A DNA stretch of 64,000 nucleotides from Pseudomonadota bacterium (GCA_021795795.1 JAJYPA010000002.1:31131-95130), one strand, 5' to 3'; counted from the first letter of the stretch, positions 34,547-44,858 are shown. The notes: a model not told the origin generated them from the sequence alone. Made by a program: numbers and translations.

Positions 34547-35146
34547 GTGTCTGAATCATCCAGCGAAGGTAGTCTAGAGCGCTATCTCGGAAATGCTATT
34601 CGGGATATCCGCCAGAAACATGGTCTAACGATCGCCGATGTCGCCAATCTTGCAGGGATCAGCCGAGGGATGTTGTCCAAAATTGAGAATGCCCAAACTG
34701 CAACGAGCCTGGAAACATTGACACGTCTCTCCCAAGCGCTTGGTGTCTCACTGGCAAAGTTGTTCAGTGGTTTCGATGACAGAACTGGGAGTGCTCAACT
34801 CGTAAAAAGCGGGGAAGGCATGGAAGTTGTCCGGCGCGGCACCAAGAAAGGGCACACCTATCATTTGTTGGCTTACGACCGTGGGCCTCGTAAAGTGTTC
34901 GAACCATTCCTTATAACAATCGATGAAGAGTCGGAAACTTTCCCCTCATTCGAACATCCTGGTGTTGAATTTATTTATATGCTCGAAGGCATTGTTCAAT
35001 ATCGTCATGGCAAGGAGCGTTACCTATTGCATCCCGGTGATGCGCTGACTTTCGATGCGAAAGTACCCCATGGACCAGACAAGATGGTTCAATGTCCTAT
35101 TCGTTTTCTGACGGTGTTGATGTATCCGCATGCGGACGAGGAGTAG
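34547..35146 (+). CDS. XRE-cupin transcriptional regulator
   Basis: This 199-aa protein has an N-terminal helix-turn-helix (IRDIRQKHGLTIADVANLAGISRGMLSKIENAQTATSLETLTRL, residues ~15-60). It has a C-terminal cupin domain (FPSFEHPGVEFIYMLEGIVQYRHGKERYLLHPGDALTFDAKVPHGP, residues ~125-175) expected to bind a small ligand or metal. The start is GTG, with AGGTAA a little upstream. It is divergent from the methylamine (purU-mgd-gma-mgs) operon and is the best candidate for its regulator; whether it represses or activates cannot be told. The acetyltransferase gene follows after four bases. Confidence 0.88.
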   Translation: MSESSSEGSLERYLGNAIRDIRQKHGLTIADVANLAGISRGMLSKIENAQTATSLETLTRLSQALGVSLAKLFSGFDDRTGSAQLVKSGEGMEVVRRGTKKGHTYHLLAYDRGPRKVFEPFLITIDEESETFPSFEHPGVEFIYMLEGIVQYRHGKERYLLHPGDALTFDAKVPHGPDKMVQCPIRFLTVLMYPHADEE

Positions 35147-35150
35147 GCGC

Positions 35151-35606
35151 ATGGATTTTCATATTGGGCCTGCAACCTCGGAAGATATTGATGCGCTGGT
35201 GGCACTGTTGTTTGCGCTTTTTTCTATTGAGCAGGATTTCGTGCCTGATGAAGTAGCCCAGCGCCGTGGCTTGGCGTTGTTGTTAGCTTATCCTTTACAA
35301 GGTCGAATTTTTGTTGCCCGTCATACCCAGCAAGGTGTGGTCGGAATGGTTAGCGCACAACTCGTGAGTTCGACGGCGATTGGTGAACGATCTGCCTGGA
35401 TCGAAGATATGGTGGTGCACGAAGATTTTCGCGGGCAAGGTATCGGTAAGGCTTTGCTTGCGCATGTTAGTGAATGGGCAAAGGAAAACAGAGTCGGCCG
35501 GCTGCAATTGTTAGCTGATGCCGATAATGAGTCAGCACTGGGTTTTTATGATCAACTCGGCTGGCAACCTACTCGCTTGTTCGCTTGGAAAAAAATCGTG
35601 CTCTGA
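35151..35606 (+). CDS. GNAT-family N-acetyltransferase
   Basis: This 151-aa acetyltransferase has a single GNAT domain. Motif A is IEDMVVHEDFRGQGIGKALLAHVSEWAKEN with the acetyl-CoA loop RGQGIGK; motif B is DADNESALGFYDQLGWQP. GAGGAG directly precedes the chosen ATG, which lies four bases after the XRE-cupin stop, so the two genes are one unit. The acceptor substrate is unknown; a role with methylamine-related amines is possible only from position. A strong terminator follows. Confidence 0.87.
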   Translation: MDFHIGPATSEDIDALVALLFALFSIEQDFVPDEVAQRRGLALLLAYPLQGRIFVARHTQQGVVGMVSAQLVSSTAIGERSAWIEDMVVHEDFRGQGIGKALLAHVSEWAKENRVGRLQLLADADNESALGFYDQLGWQPTRLFAWKKIVL

Positions 35607-35665
35607 TTCCCCCTGCGGCGAGAGATCATGGAACCGATATAGAGTAAAAATATCCCGAAAACAAA

Positions 35666-35690
35666 AGGGCGCACAAGGCGCCCTCTTTTT
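35666..35690 (+). terminator. Rho-independent terminator after the GNAT gene
   Basis: A perfect 7-bp stem AGGGCGC/GCGCCCT with the 5-base loop ACAAG is followed by CTTTTT (35685-35690). It closes the XRE-GNAT transcription unit. Confidence 0.88.
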
Positions 35691-35705
35691 CAGGTTTTGA
35701 TTCTG

Positions 35706-35891
35706 TGGAACCTCTGCACGAATCCATCCATGGCCTCGTGCAGAAACGCACAAGTCGGTACATACCCGTCTTGTGCTCGGCATTTCAATGACTTACGTCA
35801 TTGAGCGGCTGGGCATCCATGCCCTGCACGGGAAAGCCTGCATTCGTGCAGACCTTCCCTAGAGAACCTTGAAAGGTTTTTCGAGGTTCTC
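35706..35891. repeat. Hairpin-rich inverted-repeat element beside amtB (subtype B, joined to a subtype A end)
   Basis: 35706-35725 and 35840-35859 are inverted copies (16 of 20 bases, both containing TCTGCACGAAT). Between them are CAATGAC-TTAC-GTCATTG (35786-35803) and GGGCAT-CC-ATGCCC (35811-35824). These hairpins match in order and loop the ones in the 26971 element, with different stem bases. From 35861 a 9-bp stem AGAGAACCT/AGGTTCTCT ends in GGTTTTTCGAGGTTCTC, a variant of the 17-bp end of the 38579 element. Taken to 35891 the whole is 186 bp. It lies just downstream of the amtB stop and may also act as its terminator. Confidence 0.6.
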
Positions 35892-35895
35892 TCTA

Positions 35896-37359
35896 TTAAT
35901 GGTGATAAGCCGATTCACCATGTGAAGCAATATCAAGACCTTCACGCTCTTCTTCTTCGCTTACGCGCAGGCCGATGAATTTATCGACTAGTTTAAAGGC
36001 GATAAATGCCACCAATCCCGACCAGATCAGCGTAGTACCCACACCCCAGAATTGAGTGATGACTTGCGAAACAATGTTGTAATCACCAACTTTGCCAGCT
36101 ACATAGTCATAAACACCTGATCCACCCAGAATCGGCGCGGCAAACACACCTGTCAAGATAGCACCCAGGATTCCACCGACACAATGAACGCCAAACACGT
36201 CCAGTGTGTCGTCAATGCCGAGCCAGCGCTTGAGACCATTGACGCCCCAGAAGCATACCAATCCCCCCAAAAAACCCATGATAATGCTACCCATTGGGCC
36301 TACGAAACCACAGGCCGGTGTAATCACAACCAAGCCTGAAATAGCACCTGAGACTGCGCCCAACATTGAAGGCTTGCCTTTACGTATCCCTTCGATAAGC
36401 GACCAAGAAACCGTTGCGGCGCAGGTGGCAAGCAAGGTGTTCATGAAAACGAGGCCTGCTACACCGTTCGCTTCAAGATTTGAGCCCACATTGAAACCGA
36501 ACCAACCGACCCAAAGAAGAGAGCCCCCGATCATAGTCATTGTCAAACTATGTGGTGCCATTGTTTCTTTGCCATAACCAATGCGTTTACCAATCACGTA
36601 GGCACCAACCAACGCCGCTATACCCGCATTGATATGGACTACTGTTCCGCCTGCGAAATCCAGCACTCCCTTCTGGAATAGGAATCCGGCTGTCGCGCTG
36701 GCCGCATCAGCAGCAGCCTGAGTGGTATAAGCATCAGGGCCGGCCCAATACCAAACCATATGCGCGACAGGCAAATAAGCAAACGTAAACCAAAGCACCA
36801 TGAATGCGAGAACAGCTGTGAATTTTATCCTTTCGGCAAAACCACCAACGATCAGGGCAGGCGTTATCGCCGCAAAGGTCAACTGGAAGGCAATATAAAT
36901 GTATTCGGGAATTACGACGCCCTTACTGAAAGTCGCCGCCACCGAGTCAGGGGTTACGCCTTGTAGGAACAGCTTGCTGAATCCACCGATAAAGGAATTG
37001 CCTTCTGTGAAGGCAAGAGAGTAGCCATACACCGCCCATAAAACACCGAGCAGACAAAACGTTACTAAGGTCTGCATCAGAATCGACAGCATGTTTTTAC
37101 TGCGAACCATCCCGCCATAAAACAGGCCCAATCCTGGCGCTGCCATCATGACGACTAGCAAGGTCGCAACGATCATCCAAGCCATATCGCCCTTATTCAA
37201 TGTTGGATCAGGCAACGCTACTGGCGCAGCGGCGGGCGTTGCTTCAGTAGTTACTGCGACTGCAGCAGGAGGGGTGGATGCAGTAGTGTCTGCTGCGAAA
37301 GAAGGCAGATCAAATATCAGCACCGAAAGAAAGATAACTAACGAGATCAAACGTTTCAT
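35896..37359 (-). CDS. amtB: Ammonium transporter
   Basis: This 487-aa Amt protein has a signal peptide (LISLVIFLSVLIFDLPSFA) and an Ala/Pro/Thr-rich N-terminal linker, then 11 expected membrane helices. The twin-His pore residues are present (GGTVVHINAG and DVFGVHCVGG), along with the phenylalanine gate region and PALIVGGFAERIKF. The C-terminal tail EEEEREGLDIASHGESAYHH carries the conserved GlnK-interaction sequence. It lies 11 bp after glnK and is cotranscribed with it. The transporter recovers ammonium lost from amide and methylamine breakdown and allows scavenging of external ammonium, with GlnK blocking it when nitrogen is plentiful. Confidence 0.97.
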   Translation of the reverse strand: MKRLISLVIFLSVLIFDLPSFAADTTASTPPAAVAVTTEATPAAAPVALPDPTLNKGDMAWMIVATLLVVMMAAPGLGLFYGGMVRSKNMLSILMQTLVTFCLLGVLWAVYGYSLAFTEGNSFIGGFSKLFLQGVTPDSVAATFSKGVVIPEYIYIAFQLTFAAITPALIVGGFAERIKFTAVLAFMVLWFTFAYLPVAHMVWYWAGPDAYTTQAAADAASATAGFLFQKGVLDFAGGTVVHINAGIAALVGAYVIGKRIGYGKETMAPHSLTMTMIGGSLLWVGWFGFNVGSNLEANGVAGLVFMNTLLATCAATVSWSLIEGIRKGKPSMLGAVSGAISGLVVITPACGFVGPMGSIIMGFLGGLVCFWGVNGLKRWLGIDDTLDVFGVHCVGGILGAILTGVFAAPILGGSGVYDYVAGKVGDYNIVSQVITQFWGVGTTLIWSGLVAFIAFKLVDKFIGLRVSEEEEREGLDIASHGESAYHH

Positions 37360-37370
37360 AATAAATCTCC

Positions 37371-37709
37371 TTACAATGCATCATGACCGGTTTCACCGGT
37401 TCGAATGCGTATAACCTGTTCCAGAACAGAGACGAAAATTTTCCCATCACCAATTTTTCCGGTCGACGCCGACTCAAGAAGAGTTGCCAAAACCTCATCT
37501 AGGGAGTCTGCCTTAACGGCAATCTCTAATTTAATTTTTGGTAGGAAGTCAATGGCGTATTCGGCTCCACGATAGAGTTCCGTATGCCCTTTCTGGCGCC
37601 CGAATCCTTTTACCTCAGTTGTCGTAATTCCTTGTACGCCAATGCTTGAAAGTGCACTTCGAACATCATCAAGTTTGAACGGTTTAATTATTGCGGTTAC
37701 CACTCTCAT
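37371..37709 (-). CDS. glnK: Nitrogen regulatory protein P-II
   Basis: This 112-aa protein has the usual P-II length. The T-loop [22 protein letters not shown] carries Tyr51 for uridylylation. The B-loop ([11 protein letters not shown]) and C-terminal [11 protein letters not shown] are typical of GlnK/GlnB. Linkage to amtB identifies it as the GlnK paralogue. A sigma-54-like promoter lies about 100 bp upstream, consistent with NtrC-type control under nitrogen limitation. Confidence 0.96.
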   Translation of the reverse strand: MRVVTAIIKPFKLDDVRSALSSIGVQGITTTEVKGFGRQKGHTELYRGAEYAIDFLPKIKLEIAVKADSLDEVLATLLESASTGKIGDGKIFVSVLEQVIRIRTGETGHDAL

Positions 37710-37809
37710 GGGAGTCTCCCTTGCATCTTTATCAGGTTAAGCTTTGCGCCATGGTTTTGCGGCATAACATCTCCTTGTGCTTTTGGTGAAAAAAAGTTTC
37801 ACGGTGGGA

Positions 37810-37827
37810 AAGCAGATTCTGTGCCTA
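37810..37827 (-). promoter_or_regulatory. Sigma-54-like promoter for glnK-amtB
   Basis: On the minus strand the sequence is AGGCACA-GAAT-CTGCTTT. The GG (37825-37824) and GC (37813-37812) are 12 bases apart, as in -24/-12 promoters, with two departures from consensus (A for the leading T; A for G after GGCAC). The predicted start is near 37800, 90 bases before the ATG. Confidence 0.65.
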
Positions 37828-37951
37828 CTCTAAAATATTGATAATGAACAACTTAACTTACCTTTGACAGAAGGATCCGCACAGATATCGCGCAATCACC
37901 CGCCAAAACCGCCCCAATATGGTGATATTTCATGCGTTCACAGGGACAATC

Positions 37952-37968
37952 GGGCACCTCGAAAAACC
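37952..37968 (+). repeat. Solo 17-bp end of the subtype A element
   Basis: GGGCACCTCGAAAAACC is identical to the right end (read inward) of the element inserted in parE. No partner end is seen within 200 bp downstream. The rest of 37828-38164 shows no gene, so this is probably the remnant of another insertion. Confidence 0.6.
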
Positions 37969-38164
37969 TCACCCAGCCCATGCGCCGTCCGGTAAAACTC
38001 GAACCATCTGACCACTACCCGATTTAATCTCGATATAAGAACGCAGCACCTTCAAGACCGACCTATTTGCTGACCAGCATCACAAGCAACCCCTCGACAA
38101 GTCGGGTAAGTCACTCCGGAATTGAACAGACCTCCAGAAGCTGGGCAAACTTCAAAGGGGTTTT

Positions 38165-38431
38165 ATGAAGTTGTACAAAACTGAGTTCAAGCTCGAGATT
38201 GTCAAAAGTATTTTGGCTGGTGAAGACGGAGTGAAACTGTTGGCACGACAGAGGTCGGTCCAAGCCAAGTATCACGCGAAACTGATTTCCATGCGGCGGA
38301 ATACGTTGCGCTATTCCGACCTACGCGGGCAGAAGTGGCACATTTTTGAACGCAATGAGCAGGGGCAAATTCATGCGCCGTTTGATGAGCTGGTGCTGGA
38401 TGTGAAGATGCCGGTGATTGGAGAAGCGTAG
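38165..38431 (+). pseudogene. Truncated IS3-type transposase N-terminus joined to unrelated sequence
   Basis: This 88-codon frame starts MKLYKTEFKLEIVKSILAG and VKLLARQR, the helix-turn-helix N-terminus of IS3-type OrfA proteins, with AAGGGG before the ATG. After about 35 codons the similarity stops. The remaining codons (RGQKWHIFERNEQGQIHAPFDELVL...) are not recognised as transposase. It looks like an IS relic joined to a piece of another gene; no function should be assumed. Confidence 0.5.
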
Positions 38432-38445
38432 AGCTTTGAGTACGT

Positions 38446-38966
38446 TCAGTGATCCGCGCCCCAGTCGTCCGGACTGTCTTGCAGGATGGATGCGTAGTCT
38501 TGCCCACCGTAAAAAATGCCGAGGATGGAAATGAGCTCGTCATTCACACAAAAGGCTATCACCGCGCGTTTCTTGTAGGGGCACCTAGAAAAACCTACTG
38601 CGCTGTCAGATTGCAGCGCGTCCTGTTCTCGCACCCTTCCGCCATCCGTGCCGGAAGCCCTGCCGGGTGCGGCGCTTGAATTCGCGTGCTCGTTTTACGC
38701 GCAGCTGGCGTAAGCCCGCGGCTCCTTGCACTCGAACATGCTCATGACGGTTTTTCGAGGTGCCCGTAGTTGGTTATACGGAGTCCTGGTCGCACATCGT
38801 CGCGTTGTGTACCACGAAGAGGCAGCGTGCACAGGCTTTCACAGTAGCTTACGATAGCTTCGGTGTAGCGCACCGCGATGTCAGGCGTTGCCGCTTCGGC
38901 GATGTAATGAAAAAGCGTGCTAAGTTGTTCTCGTGCTTCCGGGCTAAAGACAACACGATAATTCAT
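38446..38966 (-). pseudogene. parE: parE-type toxin gene split by a 187-bp element
   Basis: The N-terminal part (38966 down to 38766) encodes MNYRVVFSPEAREQLSTLF and LCTLPLRGTQRDDVRPGLRITNY, and the C-terminal part (38578 to 38446) encodes YKKRAVIAFC and ISILGIFYGGQDYASILQ. Together they form a typical RelE/ParE toxin. The two halves are separated by the element at 38579-38765 flanked by a 4-base duplication. Removing the element and one duplicate restores a continuous frame across TNY-KKR. The start overlaps the parD stop (ATGA). The toxin is inactivated in this genome. Confidence 0.92.
38579..38765. mobile_element. 187-bp non-autonomous inverted-repeat element (MITE-like, subtype A)
   Basis: The ends are 17-bp inverted repeats, GGGCACCTAGAAAAACC (38579-38595) and the complement of GGGCACCTCGAAAAACC (38749-38765), with one mismatch. 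The element is flanked by GTAG on both sides (38575-38578 and 38766-38769). It has no coding capacity. The interior includes CGGGCTTACGCC on the minus strand and GCATGTTCGAGTGCAAGGA, both shared with the segment at 49061. Mobilisation by a transposase encoded elsewhere is inferred. Confidence 0.92.
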
Positions 38967-39232
38967 CGTGTTTTGGCATATTCCGCAGCCAGGCGTGCGC
39001 GCATCTGGTCAGCGCTGACGGCACGAGTTGGATCGGCCTGCAATAAGTCATAGGCCGGGGCAACCATCGTGCTTAACCAGTTTTCAACGGCGCGATCCCG
39101 AGCCATCAATGCACGCAGACCATCACGAATCACTTCGCTTTAACCGGCGTATTCACCCGTGCGTACTTTGGCCTTCACCACCTCCGCCATGTCGTAGGGC
39201 AGTGTGACGCTCATTTGTTTGGTGGTTCGCAT
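38963..39232 (-). pseudogene. parD: parD-type antitoxin gene with in-frame nonsense codon
   Basis: Read on the minus strand from ATG 39232, the protein is MRTTKQMSVTLPYDMAEVV, then VRTGEYAG-stop-SEVIRDGLRALMARDRAVE, ending in MRARLAAEYAKTR at TGA 38963-38965. The ribbon-helix-helix N-terminus and C-terminal toxin-binding region of ParD are both present, but codon 31 is TAA (39140-39142). It overlaps the parE start by three bases. With the split toxin this is a dead toxin-antitoxin module. Confidence 0.88.
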
Positions 39233-39780
39233 AACGGACTCCCTCGTTTTGATAGGATTAAATCCTATTCTTTTGACTCTCAGGCGTCCAATCTTTATTC
39301 GTAAACCTTCTGAACATCATCATGAGGCAGAACGGCGGACAACAGACTCCACAATTGCAGCCATCAGCACCCGCGCCACCTGTACGCTGAGGTTGTCGGA
39401 CAAGCTTATGATCTTGCACCTCAACGGTAGCTTCAGCTATTCGACTGAATGCCATTTTTCTTCACAACCGCCAAAAGACGCAGCGCAGAGCCTCCAGGCT
39501 TTTTAACACCACGTTTCCAATCCGAGACGAGATTTTTTGCTCACGTTCATATAGCGTGAGAAAACAGCTTGCGATAGGCATTCACGGTGACGCAGATCAC
39601 GGATTTATTAAGGCGACGTAATGTGATCTTGTATCCACACGAACGAACCAACCAACCAACGACGTGGTTATGCTCTGGCATTCCGGTACCAGAAAAAGAC
39701 AGGTATATTGGTGCTTGAAAATCAATCGAGTCTGACTCTATTGATTGATGGATCCAGACCTGCAATCAATCGAGGGAATT
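39233..39780. other. Gene-poor stretch with an antitoxin relic
   Basis: Apart from the frameshifted antitoxin remnant at 39433-39609 no real gene is evident. A minus-strand 72-codon frame (39547-39765) is unrecognised and probably spurious. The word ATCAATCGAG occurs at 39721 and again just before the nuclease start. Confidence 0.6.
39433..39609 (-). pseudogene. HigA/NadS-like XRE antitoxin remnant (frameshifted)
   Basis: On the minus strand IRDLRHRECLSQAVFSRYMNVSK is followed, after a one-base frameshift in a run of six A's, by NLVSDWKRGVKKPGGSALRLLAVVKKNG. This is the helix-turn-helix and C-terminus of NadS/HigA-type antitoxins. The first ~40 residues and the toxin gene are missing. The frameshift and lost N-terminus make it a pseudogene. 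Confidence 0.7.
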
Positions 39781-41791
<2,011 letters not shown>

Positions 41792-41901
41792 GTAGACCTC
41801 GACTCGTTAAGGTGGGATTCGATACCCCGATTTCTGACTGTGATAGCTCAATCGCATCACAGCGTGATTATGATCCAGCGCATCATCCGCCCTGCTGGGC
41901 T

Positions 41902-43935
41902 TTACTTCCCCAACATCGCCCGAATACTGGCCAGATGTTCTCGCCCCTGGGCTTGGCTGACTTCCTTGGGTTGTTCGATGCCCTCTCCCTGCCATTGCAG
42001 CAGGTCGGCAGGGATGTCATCTAAAAAACGGCTGGGTTCGGTGTCTTTCCATTCGCCATAGCGGCGGCGGCGTTTGGTGAGGGTGAAGGTGAGCGAGAGC
42101 CGGGCGCGGGTGATGCCAACAAAGCACAGGCGGCGCTCCTCGCTTAAGCGTTCCTCATCTTCGATGCAGTCACGGTGCGGCAGGATGTCTTCTTCCATCC
42201 CCGCCATGAACACGTGGCCGAATTCCAGCCCTTTGGCGGCGTGTAGCGTGAGCAGAGCGACGGCATTGCTGTCTTTTTCGCGGGTTTGCTGATCGAGAAT
42301 GCCGAGCAGGGTCATGCGCTGGGCGAGCGCGGGTAAATCCATGATTTCGTTATTTTCAGCGCTATCGGTACTAATTTTGGCGAGCCAATCGAGCCATTCC
42401 TCGACGTTTTGCCAGCGGCGGTCGGCGGCCTTGGGGGTGCTTTCCTGCTCGCGCAGGTAGGCAGGGTAATCGATGGCGTCGAACACCTGCCGGATCACGT
42501 CGATGGCATCACGATCGCGTTGGGCGCGTATTCCTTCGAGCCAGTCGCAGAAGCGGTTCAGCCGATCCGCCGCGCGGGTATCGAGCACACTTTGAATTCC
42601 GATGGAACGCGCCGCGGCAAACAGTGAGCTGCGTCGCTCGCGGGCGTAGCCGCCCAGCTTTTCGATGGTGGTCGGGCCGATTTCGCGCCGGGGCGTGTTG
42701 ACCACGCGCAGGAAGGCCGCGTCGTCGTCCGGGTTGACGAGCAATTTCAGGTAGCTCATCGCGTCCTTGATTTCCGCCCGCTCGAAAAACGATTGCCCGC
42801 CGGTGAGGCTGTAGGGGATATTGAGTTTACGCAGCGCCTGCTCGATCAACCGCGCCTGATGATTGCCGCGAAACAGCACGGCAAAGTCGCGGTACTCGGT
42901 TTGCGCGCGAAAATGTCGATGCAGGATTTCGGTGGCGATGCGCTCGGCTTCATCTTCCGCCGTGGCCGCAACGATGACGCGGTGCGGTTCGCCGGGGCCG
43001 ATGTCGCTCCAGAGCTGCTTGGATGCGGTGGTGGTATCCAGCGCGATCAGGTGGTTGGCGGCCTTGAGCACGCTGTTGACCGAGCGGTAATTCTGTTCGA
43101 GCTTGATGCGGTGCAGATTCGGGAAATCGTCCGCCAGCCGGTTGAGGTTTTCCGGCTTCGCGCCGCGCCAGGCGTAGATGGACTGGTGATCGTCGCCCAC
43201 CGCCGTGAGCGCGCCGATCTTGCCAACCAACAGCCGCACGAGCTCGTATTGCGTGGTGTTGGTGTCCTGATACTCATCCACCAGCAGGTAGCGCACCCGC
43301 GCCTGCCAGCGCTCGCGCACCGCGGCATCGCTTTGCAGCAGCGCGACCGGGCGACCGATCAGGTCATCGAAATCCAGCGCATTGCAGGCAGTGAGTTGGC
43401 GCTGATATTGATCGAATAGCCCGGCCAGTGCGCGGGTTTCTTCATCCATGGCTTGTTCAACGCAGGTTTGCGGACTGCGCAGATCGTTTTTCCATTGCGA
43501 AATTTGCCACTGGGCGGCTTTCGGGTCGATCACGTCCTTGTATTCGCTGTGCCCGATCAAGGATTTGAACAGGGCGAGGCTGTCATCCGAATCGAACAAG
43601 GTGAACCCCGCGCGCAAACCGAGCGCCGCGTATTCCCGGCGGATGAAATTCAGCCCCAATGTATGAAAGGTCGAGATATTGAGCCCGCGACGCCGCTCGG
43701 GCGGCAATCGCTCCGTCGTACGCGCTACCATTTCCTTGGCTGCCTTGTTGGTGAACGTGACCGCATACACATGGCGGGCGGGAATGCCCTGTTTTTCGAT
43801 CAGATACACGATTTTTTCGGTAATCACCCGTGTTTTGCCAGAACCGGCACCAGCCAGCACCAGCAGCGGGCTGCCAAGGTGCGTTACTGCCGCGGATTGT
43901 TGCGGGTTCAAACCCAGATGTACCGCTTGGTTCAC
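41902..43935 (-). CDS. rep: ATP-dependent DNA helicase Rep
   Basis: This 677-aa superfamily 1A helicase has the Q-motif LNPQQSAAV, Walker A LVLAGAGSGKTRVI (residues ~26-39), motif Ia VTFTNKAAKEM, motif II VDEYQDTNTTQYEL, motif III AVGDDHQSIYAWRGA, motif IV NYRS, and motifs V/VI LLTLHAAKGLEF and RRLCFVGITRARLSL. Length and motif spelling fit Rep better than UvrD. It moves 3' to 5' and helps replication forks past obstacles. The start is GTG overlapping the stop of the EamA gene as GTGA, so both are cotranscribed. Confidence 0.93.
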   Translation of the reverse strand: MNQAVHLGLNPQQSAAVTHLGSPLLVLAGAGSGKTRVITEKIVYLIEKQGIPARHVYAVTFTNKAAKEMVARTTERLPPERRRGLNISTFHTLGLNFIRREYAALGLRAGFTLFDSDDSLALFKSLIGHSEYKDVIDPKAAQWQISQWKNDLRSPQTCVEQAMDEETRALAGLFDQYQRQLTACNALDFDDLIGRPVALLQSDAAVRERWQARVRYLLVDEYQDTNTTQYELVRLLVGKIGALTAVGDDHQSIYAWRGAKPENLNRLADDFPNLHRIKLEQNYRSVNSVLKAANHLIALDTTTASKQLWSDIGPGEPHRVIVAATAEDEAERIATEILHRHFRAQTEYRDFAVLFRGNHQARLIEQALRKLNIPYSLTGGQSFFERAEIKDAMSYLKLLVNPDDDAAFLRVVNTPRREIGPTTIEKLGGYARERRSSLFAAARSIGIQSVLDTRAADRLNRFCDWLEGIRAQRDRDAIDVIRQVFDAIDYPAYLREQESTPKAADRRWQNVEEWLDWLAKISTDSAENNEIMDLPALAQRMTLLGILDQQTREKDSNAVALLTLHAAKGLEFGHVFMAGMEEDILPHRDCIEDEERLSEERRLCFVGITRARLSLTFTLTKRRRRYGEWKDTEPSRFLDDIPADLLQWQGEGIEQPKEVSQAQGREHLASIRAMLGK

Positions 43936-44858
43936 GCGTATTTTTCCTGCTGGCTGGTGGCTTCAAGCAAGGCGGCGGCCAAAATCAGCGCCCCACCCAG
44001 CCAGACCAAGAGCGACGGATGTTCGTGTCCGATCCAGATGGCGGTCAGGCTGCCGACCAGCAATTCGAGCGTCATGAGAATGGATGAGCGCCCTGCCGGT
44101 AAACGTTCAACCGCGTATTGCGTGCAGAGCATGCCAGCCAGCAGCAAGGTCGAGCCATACAACAGGCTATGGACAACCCCGCCCTGGGTAATGGCCACGA
44201 CGGGCTCGGGGAAGAACACCAGGGCGCCCAGGGAGAACAGCACGACACCGATCTGCATGATCGACAGCTTGACCAGCATCGGCTCACCCTGCATATGGCG
44301 AAACAGCACATTTGCGCCGGCGAGGGTCAAACCTGCAATCAGCGCGGCGCAATCGGGCAATGAAAAACCGAACAAGGTGAAGAACGGCTCCTGTGCGGGC
44401 GGTGCACTGGTTTGGATATCCGGCCCCAGAATCGCCACCGCGCCACCGAGTGCCAGTATGACGGCAACGATGCGCGTGGGCGTGAGCGGTTCGTGCAGGA
44501 AGATCCGCCCCATGATCACACCCCAGGCGGGAATGAGGAAGAACAGCAACATGGCGCGCACCACATCACCGAAGATCATGGCAATGGTGAAGCCGGTTCC
44601 GGAAATACCGCTGAGTAGCGCCAACGCAAACAAACCATACCAGGCCATGGGCGCTTCACCCGACCCCCAGCGCTTACGCACATGCGGTAACACCCAGGGC
44701 AAGAGCAGCAGGAACTGAATCCCATAGGCCAGCGCGGCCAGCAAAAGCGGGCCGATACCCATTCCGTCGATCGCCTTGAGCCAGATCCAGGTCGTGCCCC
44801 ATAGGGTCGAACCCGTCATCAGCACCAATACTGGTGGCGGATTAAATTTCAAGGACAT
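43932..44858 (-). CDS. EamA/DMT-family transporter
   Basis: This 308-aa membrane protein has ten predicted helices in two EamA repeats. The first repeat begins LMTGSTLWGTTWIWLKAI and the second LPDCAALIAGLTLAGANVLF. It is a drug/metabolite-type exporter or permease of unknown substrate. It overlaps the rep gene by four bases. The gene lies 30 bp downstream of purL on the same strand, so readthrough from purL is possible. Confidence 0.85.
   Translation of the reverse strand: MSLKFNPPPVLVLMTGSTLWGTTWIWLKAIDGMGIGPLLLAALAYGIQFLLLLPWVLPHVRKRWGSGEAPMAWYGLFALALLSGISGTGFTIAMIFGDVVRAMLLFFLIPAWGVIMGRIFLHEPLTPTRIVAVILALGGAVAILGPDIQTSAPPAQEPFFTLFGFSLPDCAALIAGLTLAGANVLFRHMQGEPMLVKLSIMQIGVVLFSLGALVFFPEPVVAITQGGVVHSLLYGSTLLLAGMLCTQYAVERLPAGRSSILMTLELLVGSLTAIWIGHEHPSLLVWLGGALILAAALLEATSQQEKYA

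Noticed and set aside
37952..38164. Complete copy of the 187-bp element
   Set aside because: Only one 17-bp end is present; no matching inverted end or target duplication was found.
39547..39765. Small minus-strand protein of 72 codons
   Set aside because: No recognisable domain, overlaps the antitoxin relic and the nuclease leader; probably chance.
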